A DNA stretch of 64,000 nucleotides from Pelomonas sp937871895 (GCF_046348265.1 NZ_JAXMEO010000011.1), one strand, 5' to 3'; positions 41,183 through 50,666 are shown, numbered from the stretch's first letter. Numbers and translations: made by a program. The notes: generated from the letters alone by a model not told the origin.

Positions 41183-42064
41183 TCAGCGCAGACCCGCTTC
41201 GGACAGCGCCTGTGCCACGGCTGCCTGACCGGCCGCGGTCAGCGGCGTGATCGGGAGACGCACGGCGTCGCCACACAGGCCGAGTTGCCGCATGGCCCAC
41301 TTGGCGGGCGCCGGGCTGGGCTCGCAGAAGAGCTGCTTGTGCAGGCCAAGCAGGCGCAGATGAATCTCGCGCGCTCCGATGGCGTCGCCTGCCAGGGCCT
41401 TGCGGCAGAGTTCAGCCATCGCGCGCGGCGCGACGTTGGCCGTCACGCTGACATTGCCGTGGCCACCAAGCAGCATCAGCGCAATGGCGGTGCCGTCGTC
41501 GCCTGAATAGGTGTGGAAGCGCTTGGGCGCGTGCTTGATCAGATAGGCGGCGCGCTCGATGTTGCCGCTGGCTTCCTTGATGCCGAACACGCCGGGCAGA
41601 CCTGCGCAGCGCAGGGTGGTGTCGGGCAGCATGTCGGCGACCGTCCGGCCCGGCACGTTGTAAAGCATGGTGGGCAGATCGACGGCCTCTGCGATGGCCT
41701 TGAAGTGCTGGTAGATCCCCTCTTGGGATGGCTTGTTGTAGTAGGGGACTACCGACAGCGCGCAGTCCGCACCGACCTGCTTGGCGAAGCGGCTGAGCGC
41801 AATGGCTTCACGCGTCGAGTTGGCGCCCGTGCCGGCCATGATCGGGATGCGGCCGGCAGCATGTTCCACAGCCGTTTTGATGATCTGGCAGTGCTCTTCC
41901 ACATCCACGGTGGGCGATTCGCCGGTGGTGCCAACCACGCAGACGCAGGCCGTGCCTTCTTGAATGTGCCAGTCGATCAGACGCTTGAGAGCGGGGTAGT
42001 CGACGCTGCCGTCCTCAAGCATGGGGGTGACGAGGGCGACGATGCTGCCGGTAAAGGGAATCAT
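41183..42064 (-). CDS. dapA: 4-hydroxy-tetrahydrodipicolinate synthase
   Basis: DapA condenses pyruvate with aspartate semialdehyde, the first step to lysine and diaminopimelate. All key residues are visible in the 293-residue chain: Thr46-Thr47 in GTTGES, Tyr135 in LYNVPGRT, and Schiff-base Lys163 in GIKEASGN. It precedes bamC. The cell-wall use of diaminopimelate may explain the shared unit with envelope assembly. Confidence 0.97.
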   Translation of the reverse strand: MIPFTGSIVALVTPMLEDGSVDYPALKRLIDWHIQEGTACVCVVGTTGESPTVDVEEHCQIIKTAVEHAAGRIPIMAGTGANSTREAIALSRFAKQVGADCALSVVPYYNKPSQEGIYQHFKAIAEAVDLPTMLYNVPGRTVADMLPDTTLRCAGLPGVFGIKEASGNIERAAYLIKHAPKRFHTYSGDDGTAIALMLLGGHGNVSVTANVAPRAMAELCRKALAGDAIGAREIHLRLLGLHKQLFCEPSPAPAKWAMRQLGLCGDAVRLPITPLTAAGQAAVAQALSEAGLR

Positions 42065-42112
42065 TGGAGGCGTGGGGAAGTCAGTCGGGCGATTTTATGG
42101 GCGCCCGCCCTG

Positions 42113-42622
42113 TCAAAGTTGCGGCCGCCGGGCCGCAACGCGCTGGACGAAGCGGGCGTTGACACCGTCAGGGCCAGCGGGCTCGAACAGGTCTTCAAAC
42201 GCAATGAGCTCCCAGCCGCGCGAGTGCGCGAGCAACTCGGCGCGCTGGAGCAGGAAATCGGGCCGGGACGGGCGCCCAATGCATTGCTGGCCGTTTGCAA
42301 AGGTCTCGTAGATCAGGCTGCCGCCGGGCGCCACGCTGGCCAGGACGGTGTCCAGCAAGGGGCGCCACAGGTAGTTGCACACCAGCACCAGGTCGAAAGT
42401 CCGATCGGTCAGGGGCCAGGGGCCGGCCTCGATATCGGCCTCGATGACCTCAGCCACCGCGCGCAGCGAGCCGATGGCCTCGGCATCACGGTCTACGCCG
42501 GTCACCCGCCAGCCCTGGGCGGCCAGCCAGCGCAGGTTGCGCCCACTGCCGCAGGCGAGGTCGAGGCAGCTGCCGCGCTCTGGGGGGAGGTGATCCTGCA
42601 GCCAACGGGAGGGAGCGGTCAT
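42113..42622 (-). CDS. Class I SAM-dependent methyltransferase
   Basis: This 169-residue enzyme has motif I LDLACGSGRN at 20-29 and a following acidic strand VTGVDRDAEA, then the FDLVLVCNYLWRP and APGGSLIYETFA segments of small tellurite-resistance/TehB-like methyltransferases. The substrate is unknown. Its ATG overlaps the stop of a 39-residue membrane protein (ATGA), so it belongs to the MFS-led unit. Confidence 0.85.
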   Translation of the reverse strand: MTAPSRWLQDHLPPERGSCLDLACGSGRNLRWLAAQGWRVTGVDRDAEAIGSLRAVAEVIEADIEAGPWPLTDRTFDLVLVCNYLWRPLLDTVLASVAPGGSLIYETFANGQQCIGRPSRPDFLLQRAELLAHSRGWELIAFEDLFEPAGPDGVNARFVQRVAARRPQL

Positions 42623-42738
42623 CCGACGCAGGACCAGACGTAGTCGGCCAGCCGGGCCATGACGCCTGGGCGCAGGTAGGCGAGCGCCACCAGGAGCAAG
42701 ACGGCGCCAAGCGCTGCGAAGACCCAGCCCGATCTCAC
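42619..42738 (-). CDS. Tiny single-pass membrane protein (39 residues)
   Basis: The GTG at 42738 overlaps the MFS stop (GTGA) and the TGA overlaps the methyltransferase ATG (ATGA). The peptide starts (V/M)RSGWVFAALGAVLLLVA and continues LAYLRPGVMARLADYVWSC. One hydrophobic helix spans about residues 5-22. The tight overlaps at both ends argue for translation. It could equally serve mainly as a coupling frame. I do not recognise a family. Confidence 0.6.
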   Translation of the reverse strand: MRSGWVFAALGAVLLLVALAYLRPGVMARLADYVWSCVG

Positions 42739-43967
42739 GCGGGCGCCATCCTGCGAATCGGCGATTCGCGAACCGGCAGGTTGATCAAGGCGGCGAAGAC
42801 GCCCAGCGCCACCGCCAGCCACCACACCACGTCGTAGCTGCCGGTCGCGTCATAGAGGCGGCCGCCCAGCCAGACGCCAAGGAAGCTGCCCACCTGGTGG
42901 CTCAGGAAAACGAAGCCGCCCAACATCGACATATGCGCCGGGCCGAAGATCTGCGCGATCACGGCATTGGTCGGCGGCACGGTGGACAGCCATAGGAAGC
43001 CAATCACGGCCGAGAACAGGTAGACCGACATCGGCGACAGGGGCAGCGTCACGAAGAGCGTGATGGCCACGGCGCGCAGGGCGTAGATGCCCGAGAGCAG
43101 GTAGCGCTTGGGGAAGCGCTGGCCCAGCATGCCCGCCGCATAGGTACCGAAGATGTTGAACAGGCCGATCAACATCAGCGCGACGGTAGAGACCTCGATG
43201 CCCAGCCCCTTGTCGCGCAGATAGCTGGGCATGTGCACGCCGATGAACACGACCTGGAAGCCACAAACAAAGTAGCCCAGCATCAGCAGCTGGAAGCTGC
43301 GGTAGCCAAAGGCCTCGCGCAAGGCGCCAAGAATGCTCTGCCCCCCAACCACCACCGGCCGCTCGGGCTCGCGCACACCCAGGGCCAGCGGCAGGATGAG
43401 CAGGGCGCTGCCGGCCAGCAGCCAGAGGGCCATTTGCCAGCCAAGGTGCGAGATCAGCAGCGTCTCGATGGGGATCATGGCGAACTGCCCGAACGAACCT
43501 GCCGCCGCCGCCACGCCAAAGGCCCAGGAGCGGCGTTCCGGCGCGACGGTGCGACCCAGCACGCCATAGATCACGGCATAGGTGCAAGCGCTTTGCGCCA
43601 TGCCGATCACGACGCCACAGCCGAGCGTGAACGCCCAAGGCACGGCGGCCACCGACATCAGCACCAGCCCCAGGGCATAGAGCAAGCCACCGCCGATCAG
43701 CACTTTCCAGGCGCCATAGCGGTCGGCCAGCATGCCGGCGATGGGGCCAGCCGCACCCCAGGCCAGGTTTTGAATGGCGATGGCGAAGGAGAAGGTCTCG
43801 CGCGTCCAGCCACGCTCCGTGATGATGGGCTGCAGCCAGAAGCCGAAGCCGTGGCGGATGCCCATCGAGAGCGTGACGATGAGGGCACCGCACAGCAGCA
43901 CCTGCTGGGCGCTGAGCGTGCGGGGTGAGGTGGTGGCTTGCATCCGCCGGAATGTAGCCAAGGGCAT
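42735..43967 (-). CDS. Major facilitator superfamily transporter
   Basis: A 410-residue inner-membrane permease with about twelve helices. MFS signatures include GMLADRYGAWKVLIGGGLLY between helices 2 and 3 and the repeated motif YAAGMLGQRFPKRYLLSGIY in the second half. The character (FGFWLQPIITERGWTRETFS) is like oxalate/formate-type or monocarboxylate MFS carriers, which is a family-level impression. The ATG at 43967 has AGGA five bases upstream; a second ATG at 43943 is possible. Confidence 0.9.
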   Translation of the reverse strand: MPLATFRRMQATTSPRTLSAQQVLLCGALIVTLSMGIRHGFGFWLQPIITERGWTRETFSFAIAIQNLAWGAAGPIAGMLADRYGAWKVLIGGGLLYALGLVLMSVAAVPWAFTLGCGVVIGMAQSACTYAVIYGVLGRTVAPERRSWAFGVAAAAGSFGQFAMIPIETLLISHLGWQMALWLLAGSALLILPLALGVREPERPVVVGGQSILGALREAFGYRSFQLLMLGYFVCGFQVVFIGVHMPSYLRDKGLGIEVSTVALMLIGLFNIFGTYAAGMLGQRFPKRYLLSGIYALRAVAITLFVTLPLSPMSVYLFSAVIGFLWLSTVPPTNAVIAQIFGPAHMSMLGGFVFLSHQVGSFLGVWLGGRLYDATGSYDVVWWLAVALGVFAALINLPVRESPIRRMAPA

Positions 43968-43994
43968 TGAATCCTGCTGGGCGCAGGGGTCGAT

Positions 43995-45494
43995 TCAGCG
44001 CGCCTTGGCGCTGGCCGGGCGGTTCGCCTTGGCGGCCGGCTTGGAGGTCGCAGGTTTTGCGGCTTGCTTTTTGCTTCCCGCCTTGCCGGCCTTTTTGCCG
44101 CCAGCCGCTTTCTTGGGCGGGTCGGCCGTGGAGGCGCTGGCCAGGCTGCTGGCGGCGGCCACTTGGGCCAACTGCGTCAGCAGCCGCCCCTGCTTGACGC
44201 GCAGCAGGGGCTGGTCGAGGTGAGACAGGTCCTCCAGCGGGTCGCCAAGCAGCAGCAGGAAGCTGGCCTCGCAGCCGGGCTCAAAGCAGCCCAGCCGCCG
44301 TTGTGGGAACAAGGCACGTGGCGTGTCGCGCGTGGCCAGGCGCAGCAGTTCTGGCCGGGGCAGGGCGCCAAGTTGGTCCAGGGCCTTCACTTCAGCCAGC
44401 GCCGTGCCCATGAAGACGTCAGAACCGATCAGCAACTTTGCGTGGGCCATTTGCAGCCGCGCAAGGTTCTGGCGTTGCACCGTGCGCAACGCCGCCAGCA
44501 TCTCGGGCGCGGGCTGGAAGAGTTCGGTCGCGGCCACCGTGGTGACGACGACCGTGCCTTGGCGCGCAGCCTGCTCCGCGCTTTCCTGGCTGATGAGGAA
44601 GCGCTCGGGCGGGTCGCCCAGCGGGTTGGCGTAGCCGGGCAGGTGAACGATCCAGTCCACCCCGGCGGCCAGCGCGGCGTCAAAGTCGGCGGCGCTCTCG
44701 ACATGAGCGGCCACGGTCAGCCGGTCGGCATGGGCGCGGCGGGTCAGGGCGGTGAGGGTCTCGGGTGAGAGGCCGAGGCGGCCAAACATGTCGGGGCGGC
44801 CGCGCAGCTCGGGGCGCTCATGGTGGGCCAGCACGGCGCGGATCATGCCGCCGGCGGCGCGCTCGCGGATGGCAGGCCACTGCGCTTCGAGTTGCTCGGG
44901 CGTGTCGATCAGCACCAACTGCTGTTGCTGGCGGGCGGTGTCGGGGGTGGCGTCCTTGAGCAAGGTCGCCAGCGGGTAGCCGTCGCTGGACGTGACGCAG
45001 GCGGTCACGAAGTTGACGTCGGGCGTCGCTGGCTGGTCGGCCAGGTGGCGCACCTCGGCCACGCTGGCCGGGTCGCCACAGAGCATGGCGGCGTAGAACA
45101 CGCCTTCGTCGAGGTAGCGCTGCGCAAACTGCTGCCAGCCCCAGGCCGTTTGCAGGTTGTGGTTGTGGGCCTCGGCCAGTGGCGGGACCAGCACCTGACT
45201 GCGCAGGTCCATCTTGCGGTTGACCTTGGCGGGCTTCCTGGCGACGAAGACACCGCCTTCGATATAGAGATTGCCGCGCTGGATCTGGCGCCCATCGAAC
45301 CAGCGAGCGCCCTTGAGCTCCCAGCTCAGGGGGGCGCTGGCCTCATAGGGAGCGTCCGCGCCCGTGCCTTGGGCGGCGGCTTGGCCCAGGCAGGCCGCAG
45401 CAAGGGTCAGCAGCAGGGCGCGGCGCAGGGAGGGCGGGATGGAAACCGGCAAGGGCTGGCAATTCAGGGAAATGGCGGGCGATGCTACCTTCAT
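43995..45494 (-). CDS. Secreted amidohydrolase-family protein with Lys/Ala-rich tail
   Basis: This 499-residue protein has an N-terminal signal segment (RRALLLTLAAACLGQAAA). The metal-dependent hydrolase core begins LVPPLAEAHNHNLQTAWG, where HNH stands for the HxH metal pair. AHHER and VAAHVESAADFD supply later histidines, and KLLIGSDVFMGTAL the aspartate. The last 60 residues or so are Lys/Ala/Pro repeats (GGKKAGKAGSKKQAAKP), like histone H1 or AlgP. The substrate is unknown. It is divergent from parE, with 14 bases between the starts. Confidence 0.8.
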   Translation of the reverse strand: MKVASPAISLNCQPLPVSIPPSLRRALLLTLAAACLGQAAAQGTGADAPYEASAPLSWELKGARWFDGRQIQRGNLYIEGGVFVARKPAKVNRKMDLRSQVLVPPLAEAHNHNLQTAWGWQQFAQRYLDEGVFYAAMLCGDPASVAEVRHLADQPATPDVNFVTACVTSSDGYPLATLLKDATPDTARQQQQLVLIDTPEQLEAQWPAIRERAAGGMIRAVLAHHERPELRGRPDMFGRLGLSPETLTALTRRAHADRLTVAAHVESAADFDAALAAGVDWIVHLPGYANPLGDPPERFLISQESAEQAARQGTVVVTTVAATELFQPAPEMLAALRTVQRQNLARLQMAHAKLLIGSDVFMGTALAEVKALDQLGALPRPELLRLATRDTPRALFPQRRLGCFEPGCEASFLLLLGDPLEDLSHLDQPLLRVKQGRLLTQLAQVAAASSLASASTADPPKKAAGGKKAGKAGSKKQAAKPATSKPAAKANRPASAKAR

Positions 45495-45508
45495 AGAATC
45501 CCGCCCCT

Positions 45509-47509
45509 ATGGCTCCGCGAAACCCTGTAACTTCATCCAGTGCTTCTTCGCCCGACGGGTATGGCGAAGCGTCCATCCGCGTCCTGAAAGGGCTGGAGCC
45601 CGTCAAGCAGCGGCCGGGCATGTACACCCGGACCGACAACCCCCTGCACGTCATCCAGGAGGTGATCGACAACGCCGCCGACGAGGCCCTGGCGGGTTTT
45701 GGCAAGCGCATCGACCTGACCCTGCATGCCGATGGCTCCATCTCCGTGGCCGACGACGGCCGGGGCATCCCCTTTGGCCTGCACCCGGAGGAAGGCGTGC
45801 CCGTGGTGGAGATCGTCTTCACCCGGCTGCACGCTGGGGGCAAGTTCGACAAAGGTTCGGGCGGCGCCTACAGCTTCTCGGGCGGCCTGCACGGGGTGGG
45901 CGTGTCGGTGACCAATGCGCTGGCCAAGCGTTTGGAAGTGGCCGTCTGGCGCGACAAGCAGGTGGCCGGTATTGCCTTCGAGCATGGTGATGTGGTGCAG
46001 CAGGTGGTGACGCGGCCGATGGCCGGCGGCGACCGCAAGCAGGGCACGACGGTGCGCGTGTGGCCCGAAGCGAAGTATTTCGAGAGCGTCGATCTGCCCA
46101 AGAACGAACTCGTGCATCTGCTGCGCTCCAAGGCGGTGCTGATGCCGGGCGTCACGGTGACGCTCAAGATCGAGAAGACGGGCGAGACGACGACCTGGCT
46201 CTACAAGGGCGGCCTGCGCGACTACCTGGCCCAGGCCATGAGCGCCGACCCCTTGATTCCGCTCTTCGAGGGCGAGCAGTACGCAACGGCCGGCGAGAGC
46301 GAGAACTTTGCCGAAGGTGAGGGCGCCAGTTGGTGCGTGGCCTTCACAGAAGACGGCGCGCCGATGCGCGAGAGCTACGTCAACCTGATCCCGACGGTGG
46401 CGGGTGGTACGCACGAGTCCGGCCTCAAGGACGGGTTGTTTGGCGCCATCAAGAGCTTCATCGAGATGCACAGCCTGCTGCCCAAGGGCGTGAAGCTGAT
46501 GCCCGACGACGTCTTTTCGCGCGCCAGCTTCGTGCTGTCGGCCAAGGTGCTGGACCCGCAGTTCCAGGGCCAGACCAAGGAGCGCCTCAACTCCCGCGAC
46601 GCGCTGCGCCTGGTGTCGAGCTTCGTCAAGCCGGCGCTGGAGCTGTGGCTGAACCAGCATGTCGAGCATGGCAAGAAGCTGGCCGAGCTGGTCATCAAGC
46701 AGGCCCAGACGCGTCAGCGTGCGGGCCAAAAGGTCGAGAAGCGCAAGGGCTCCGGCGTCGCCGTGCTGCCAGGCAAGCTGACCGACTGCGAGAGCCGCGA
46801 TCTGCTGCACAACGAGATCTTCCTGGTCGAGGGCGACTCGGCTGGCGGCAGCGCCAAGATGGGCCGCGACAAAGAGACCCAGGCCATCCTGCCCCTGCGC
46901 GGCAAGGTGCTGAACGCCTGGGAGGTCGAGCGCGACCTGCTGTTCAAGAACAATGAGATCCACGACATCTCGGTGGCACTGGGCGTTGACCCCCATGGCC
47001 CCAATGACAGCCCCGACCTCTCGGGCCTGCGCTATGGCAAGGTCTGCATCCTCTCGGACGCCGACGTGGACGGCTCGCACATCCAGGTGCTGTTGCTGAC
47101 GCTGTTCTACAAACACTTCCCCAAGCTGGTGGAAGCCGGGCACGTGTTTGTTGCACGCCCGCCGCTCTACCGGGTGGATGCGCCGGCGCGTGGCAAGAAA
47201 CCGGCCGCCAAGCTCTATGCGCTGGACGAAGGTGAGCTGACCGCCATCCTCGACAAGCTGCGCAAGGAAGGCGCGCGCGAGGGCGCCTGGAGCATCAGCC
47301 GCTTCAAGGGCCTGGGCGAGATGAGCGCCGAACAGCTGTGGGACACCACGCTCAACCCCGAGACGCGCCGCTTGCTGCGGGTCCAGGTGGGCCAGACGGG
47401 TGTCGAAGCGACGACGGACATCTTCAACCGCCTGATGGGCAAGGGCGAGGCCTCGTCGCGCCGTGAGCTGATGGAGCTGCATGGCGATGCGGTGGAAGTG
47501 GATGTCTGA
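45509..47509 (+). CDS. parE: DNA topoisomerase IV subunit B
   Basis: ParE is the ATPase subunit of topoisomerase IV, which unlinks daughter chromosomes. The 666 residues hold the GHKL ATP site (QEVIDNAADEALAGFG; ADDGRGIPFG; SFSGGLHGVGVSVTNAL), the transducer domain, and the Toprim domain (LVEGDSAGGSAKMGRDKE; ILSDADVDGSHI). It overlaps the lytic transglycosylase by eight bases and is in one unit with parC. Confidence 0.97.
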   Translation: MAPRNPVTSSSASSPDGYGEASIRVLKGLEPVKQRPGMYTRTDNPLHVIQEVIDNAADEALAGFGKRIDLTLHADGSISVADDGRGIPFGLHPEEGVPVVEIVFTRLHAGGKFDKGSGGAYSFSGGLHGVGVSVTNALAKRLEVAVWRDKQVAGIAFEHGDVVQQVVTRPMAGGDRKQGTTVRVWPEAKYFESVDLPKNELVHLLRSKAVLMPGVTVTLKIEKTGETTTWLYKGGLRDYLAQAMSADPLIPLFEGEQYATAGESENFAEGEGASWCVAFTEDGAPMRESYVNLIPTVAGGTHESGLKDGLFGAIKSFIEMHSLLPKGVKLMPDDVFSRASFVLSAKVLDPQFQGQTKERLNSRDALRLVSSFVKPALELWLNQHVEHGKKLAELVIKQAQTRQRAGQKVEKRKGSGVAVLPGKLTDCESRDLLHNEIFLVEGDSAGGSAKMGRDKETQAILPLRGKVLNAWEVERDLLFKNNEIHDISVALGVDPHGPNDSPDLSGLRYGKVCILSDADVDGSHIQVLLLTLFYKHFPKLVEAGHVFVARPPLYRVDAPARGKKPAAKLYALDEGELTAILDKLRKEGAREGAWSISRFKGLGEMSAEQLWDTTLNPETRRLLRVQVGQTGVEATTDIFNRLMGKGEASSRRELMELHGDAVEVDV

Positions 47510-48182
47510 CACCCGCAGCCGCTGCCTGCAGCTGGTGCTGGCTTGGGCGCTGGCGAGCCTGTGTTCGTCAGTGCACGCCGAGCTCTGGGGCTTTGTGGAC
47601 GGCGCCGGCGTGGCCCACTTTGCGACCCGGCAGATGGACGCGCGCTTCCTGCCCGTCATGGGCCGCGTGCAGGCCATGCGGGTGCCCGGCAAGCAGGACG
47701 CTGCGCCCTCGCTGGTCACCTGGCTGGACATCGCCCCCGAGGTCAAGGCCGTGCAACCCTGCGTGCGCGAGGCTGCTCGCGCGCATGGGCTGGACCCCGA
47801 CTTGCTCAAGGCCGTGATCGCCGTCGAGTCTGGCTACCAACGCGATGCGGTGTCGCCCCGCGGCGCGGTGGGCCTGATGCAGATCACCCCCGAAACGGCC
47901 AGTCGCTACGCCAACGCGGCAGAGGCCGCGCGCCTGCGTGAACCCCGCATCAACATCGAGACCGGCGCACGCATGCTGGCCGACCTGCTCCGCCGCTTTG
48001 GCCGCATCGACACCGCCCTGGCGGCCTGGAATGCCGGCGAAGGTACGGTGCGCCGCGCCGGCAACCGCATGCCCGACATCGACGAAACCCGCGCCCATGT
48101 GCACCTCGTTCTGGAGTTGTACTGGGCCTTGCTGCAGCGCAGCCAGCCGGCTCACGCGCAGTACATCAAGCATCACGGATGA
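47502..48182 (+). CDS. Lytic transglycosylase (SLT domain), between parE and parC
   Basis: A 226-residue periplasmic enzyme predicted to cleave the MurNAc-GlcNAc bond of peptidoglycan. The signal peptide ends about residue 26 (SSVHA|ELW). A DUF4124-like stretch (GFVDGAGVAHFATRQMDARF) follows, then the SLT domain. The catalytic glutamate is Glu109 in IAVESGYQRDAVSPRGAVGL, with LMQITPETASRY and NAGEGTVRRAG after it. The ATG at 47502 lies within the end of parE, and its stop overlaps the parC start (ATGA). Confidence 0.92.
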   Translation: MSDTRSRCLQLVLAWALASLCSSVHAELWGFVDGAGVAHFATRQMDARFLPVMGRVQAMRVPGKQDAAPSLVTWLDIAPEVKAVQPCVREAARAHGLDPDLLKAVIAVESGYQRDAVSPRGAVGLMQITPETASRYANAAEAARLREPRINIETGARMLADLLRRFGRIDTALAAWNAGEGTVRRAGNRMPDIDETRAHVHLVLELYWALLQRSQPAHAQYIKHHG

Positions 48183-50515
48183 CTCAGCAGACCACGATCG
48201 ACTTCGGCAGCCCGGCGGCTGACGATGACAGCAACCAGTTGGCGCTCGCCGCCTACGCGCAGCAGGCTTATCTCGAATACGCGCTCAGCGTCGTCAAGGG
48301 CCGCGCCCTGCCGGCCTACTCCGACGGCCAAAAGCCCGTGCAGCGCCGCATCCTCTACTCCATGCAACGCATGGGCCTGGGCTGGAGCGGCAACAGCGGC
48401 GCCAAGCCCGTCAAGGGCGCCAAGGTGGTGGGCGATGTGCTCGGCAATTTCCACCCCCATGGTGACCAGTCGGTCTACGACGCCCTGGTCCGCATGGCGC
48501 AGGACTTTGCCCAGCGCTACCCGCTGATCGACGGGCACGGCAACTTCGGCAGCCGCGATGGCGATGGCGCCGCCGCGATGCGTTACACCGAGGCGCGCCT
48601 GGCGCCAATCGCCCGCCTGCTGCTCGAAGAAATCGACGAAGGCACGGTGGACTTCCGCGCCAACTACGACGGCACCACCCAGGAGCCCATCGACCTGCCG
48701 GCGCGCATGCCCTTTGTGCTGCTCAACGGCGCCAGTGGCATCGCCGTGGGCCTGGCCACCGAGGTGCCCAGCCACAACCTGCGCGAGGTGGCTGCGGCCG
48801 CCGTCGCGCTGATCCGCGACGAGAAGCTGTCGGATGACGAACTGTTTGCCCTGCTCCCGGGGCCGGACTTCCCTGGCGGCGGTCAGCTCATCAGTGCGCC
48901 CGAGGAAATCCGCGCGGCCTATGCCAGCGGCCGCGGCAGCCTGAAGCTGCGGGCACGCTGGAAGGTCGAAGACCTGGCCCGTGGCCAGTGGCAGATCGTC
49001 GTCACCGAATTGCCCCATGGCACCAGCAGCCAGAAGGTGCTGGAAGAGATCGAAGAACTGACCAACCCCAAGGTCAAGCTCGGCAAGAAGGCACTCACGG
49101 CGGAGCAGTTGCAGCTCAAGGCCAGCGTGCTGGCCGTGCTCGACGCCGTGCGCGACGAATCGAGCAAGGACGCTGCGGTGCGCCTGGTCTTCGAGCCCAA
49201 GAGCCGCACCGTCGAGCAGCAGGACCTCATCAACACGCTGCTGGCCCACACCAGCCTGGAGAGCAGCGCCCCGGTCAACCTGACCATGATCGGCGCCGAC
49301 GGGCGCCCGGTGCAGAAGAGCCTGCGCCAGATCCTCGTTGAGTGGATCGGCTTCCGCCAGGACACCGTGCGCCGCCGCACCGAGCACCGCCTCGCCAAGG
49401 TCAATGACCGCATCCATGTGCTCGAAGGCCGGCAACTGGTGCTGCTGAACATCGACGAGGTGATCCGCATCATTCGCGAGTCCGACGAACCCAAGACGGC
49501 GCTGATCGCCCGCTTCCGGCTCTCGGACCGCCAGGCCGAGGACATCCTTGAAATCCGCCTGCGTCAACTGGCCCGGCTCGAAGCCATCAAGATCGAGCAG
49601 GAGCTCTCCAACCTGCGCGACGAGGCCGCCAAGCTGCAAGACATCCTGGGGTCGGCCTCGGCGCTGCGCCGCACCGTCATCAAGGAGATCGAGCAGGACG
49701 CCAAACAGTTCGGCGACGATCGCCGCACCTTGATCCAAGCCGAAAAGCGTGTCGTCGCCGAGGTCAAGATCGTTGACGAACCCGTCACCGTCATCGTCAG
49801 CCAGAAGGGCTGGGTGCGCGCGCTCAAGGGGCACGAGGTGGATATCGCCTCGCAGACCTTCAAGGCTGGTGACGGCTTGCTCAGCGCCTTCCGCTGCCGC
49901 AGCGTGGACCCGCTGATCGTGCTGGGCAGCAATGGGCGCGCCTACTCGGTGCCGGTCTCGGTCCTGCCTGGAGGTCGAGGCGACGGCCAGCCAATCACCA
50001 CCTTGATCGATTTCGAACCAGGGACGCAGATCGCTCACTACCTGGCTGCTGCGCCAGGCACCCAACTCGTGCTAGCCGGCACGCAAGGCTATGGCTTCGT
50101 CGCTCAGGTCGCTGATCTCGTCAGCCGACAAAAGGCTGGCAAGACCTTCCTGACGCTGGAGGCCGCTGAGCGCCCGCTGCTGGCGTTGATGCCGTCAGCC
50201 GCCGGTGCCGCCACACACTTGGCGGTCCTCGCCAGTTCGGGCCGACTGTTGACCTTTCCGATCGACGAGATCAAGCATCAGCCCAAGGGCGGGCGTGGTT
50301 TGACGCTTATCGAGCTGGATGCAAAGGAGACCGTGCTTTCGGTGGCCTGCTTTACGGCCACCTTGAAGGTGATCGGCACTGGTAGGGGGAGCAAAGCCAA
50401 GGAAGAGTTGTTGAAGGCCGCCACGCTAGGCCAGTTCGCCGGTCGACGAGCTCGAAAGGGCAAATTCGTCGAAGGCTTGCATAAGGCGTTGACTCTGAGC
50501 GTCCCAACCCCTTGA
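48179..50515 (+). CDS. parC: DNA topoisomerase IV subunit A
   Basis: ParC is the DNA-cleaving subunit. The 778 residues include the winged-helix/5Y-CAP domain with catalytic Tyr136 in AAMRYTEARL, the quinolone-pocket region GDVLGNFHPHGDQSVYDALV, the tower and coiled-coil arms, and a C-terminal beta-pinwheel (about 500-760). Translation is coupled to the transglycosylase gene by ATGA. Confidence 0.97.
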   Translation: MTQQTTIDFGSPAADDDSNQLALAAYAQQAYLEYALSVVKGRALPAYSDGQKPVQRRILYSMQRMGLGWSGNSGAKPVKGAKVVGDVLGNFHPHGDQSVYDALVRMAQDFAQRYPLIDGHGNFGSRDGDGAAAMRYTEARLAPIARLLLEEIDEGTVDFRANYDGTTQEPIDLPARMPFVLLNGASGIAVGLATEVPSHNLREVAAAAVALIRDEKLSDDELFALLPGPDFPGGGQLISAPEEIRAAYASGRGSLKLRARWKVEDLARGQWQIVVTELPHGTSSQKVLEEIEELTNPKVKLGKKALTAEQLQLKASVLAVLDAVRDESSKDAAVRLVFEPKSRTVEQQDLINTLLAHTSLESSAPVNLTMIGADGRPVQKSLRQILVEWIGFRQDTVRRRTEHRLAKVNDRIHVLEGRQLVLLNIDEVIRIIRESDEPKTALIARFRLSDRQAEDILEIRLRQLARLEAIKIEQELSNLRDEAAKLQDILGSASALRRTVIKEIEQDAKQFGDDRRTLIQAEKRVVAEVKIVDEPVTVIVSQKGWVRALKGHEVDIASQTFKAGDGLLSAFRCRSVDPLIVLGSNGRAYSVPVSVLPGGRGDGQPITTLIDFEPGTQIAHYLAAAPGTQLVLAGTQGYGFVAQVADLVSRQKAGKTFLTLEAAERPLLALMPSAAGAATHLAVLASSGRLLTFPIDEIKHQPKGGRGLTLIELDAKETVLSVACFTATLKVIGTGRGSKAKEELLKAATLGQFAGRRARKGKFVEGLHKALTLSVPTP

Positions 50516-50620
50516 GGGCCTCCTGGCACTGAATCGGTGTCTGTCAGAACTGATTTGGTAACTCGGGCACCAACATTGGATGCATTGGTTACATTGATCC
50601 AGCGGTTTGTCACGAATGGT

Positions 50621-50666
50621 CCCCCTTAGATGGGGGTCTCCCCCTAGCTTTTTGCTGCGCCGCAGC
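50621..50666 (+). terminator. Overlapping hairpins after parC (terminator candidate)
   Basis: CCCCC (50621-50625), GGGGG (50632-50636) and CCCCC (50640-50644) allow two mutually exclusive hairpins. The second is followed by TAGCTTTTTG, as a terminator would be. GCTGCG-C-CGCAGC (50654-50666) is a further palindrome. The 220-base space between parC and the PEP-CTERM gene is lower in GC than its surroundings and otherwise shows a small hairpin (AGCCC/GGGCT, 50710-50724) just before the next ribosome site. Confidence 0.55.

Noticed and set aside
45533..47809. A 758-codon minus-strand frame
   Set aside because: It is antisense to parE, whose motifs are complete.
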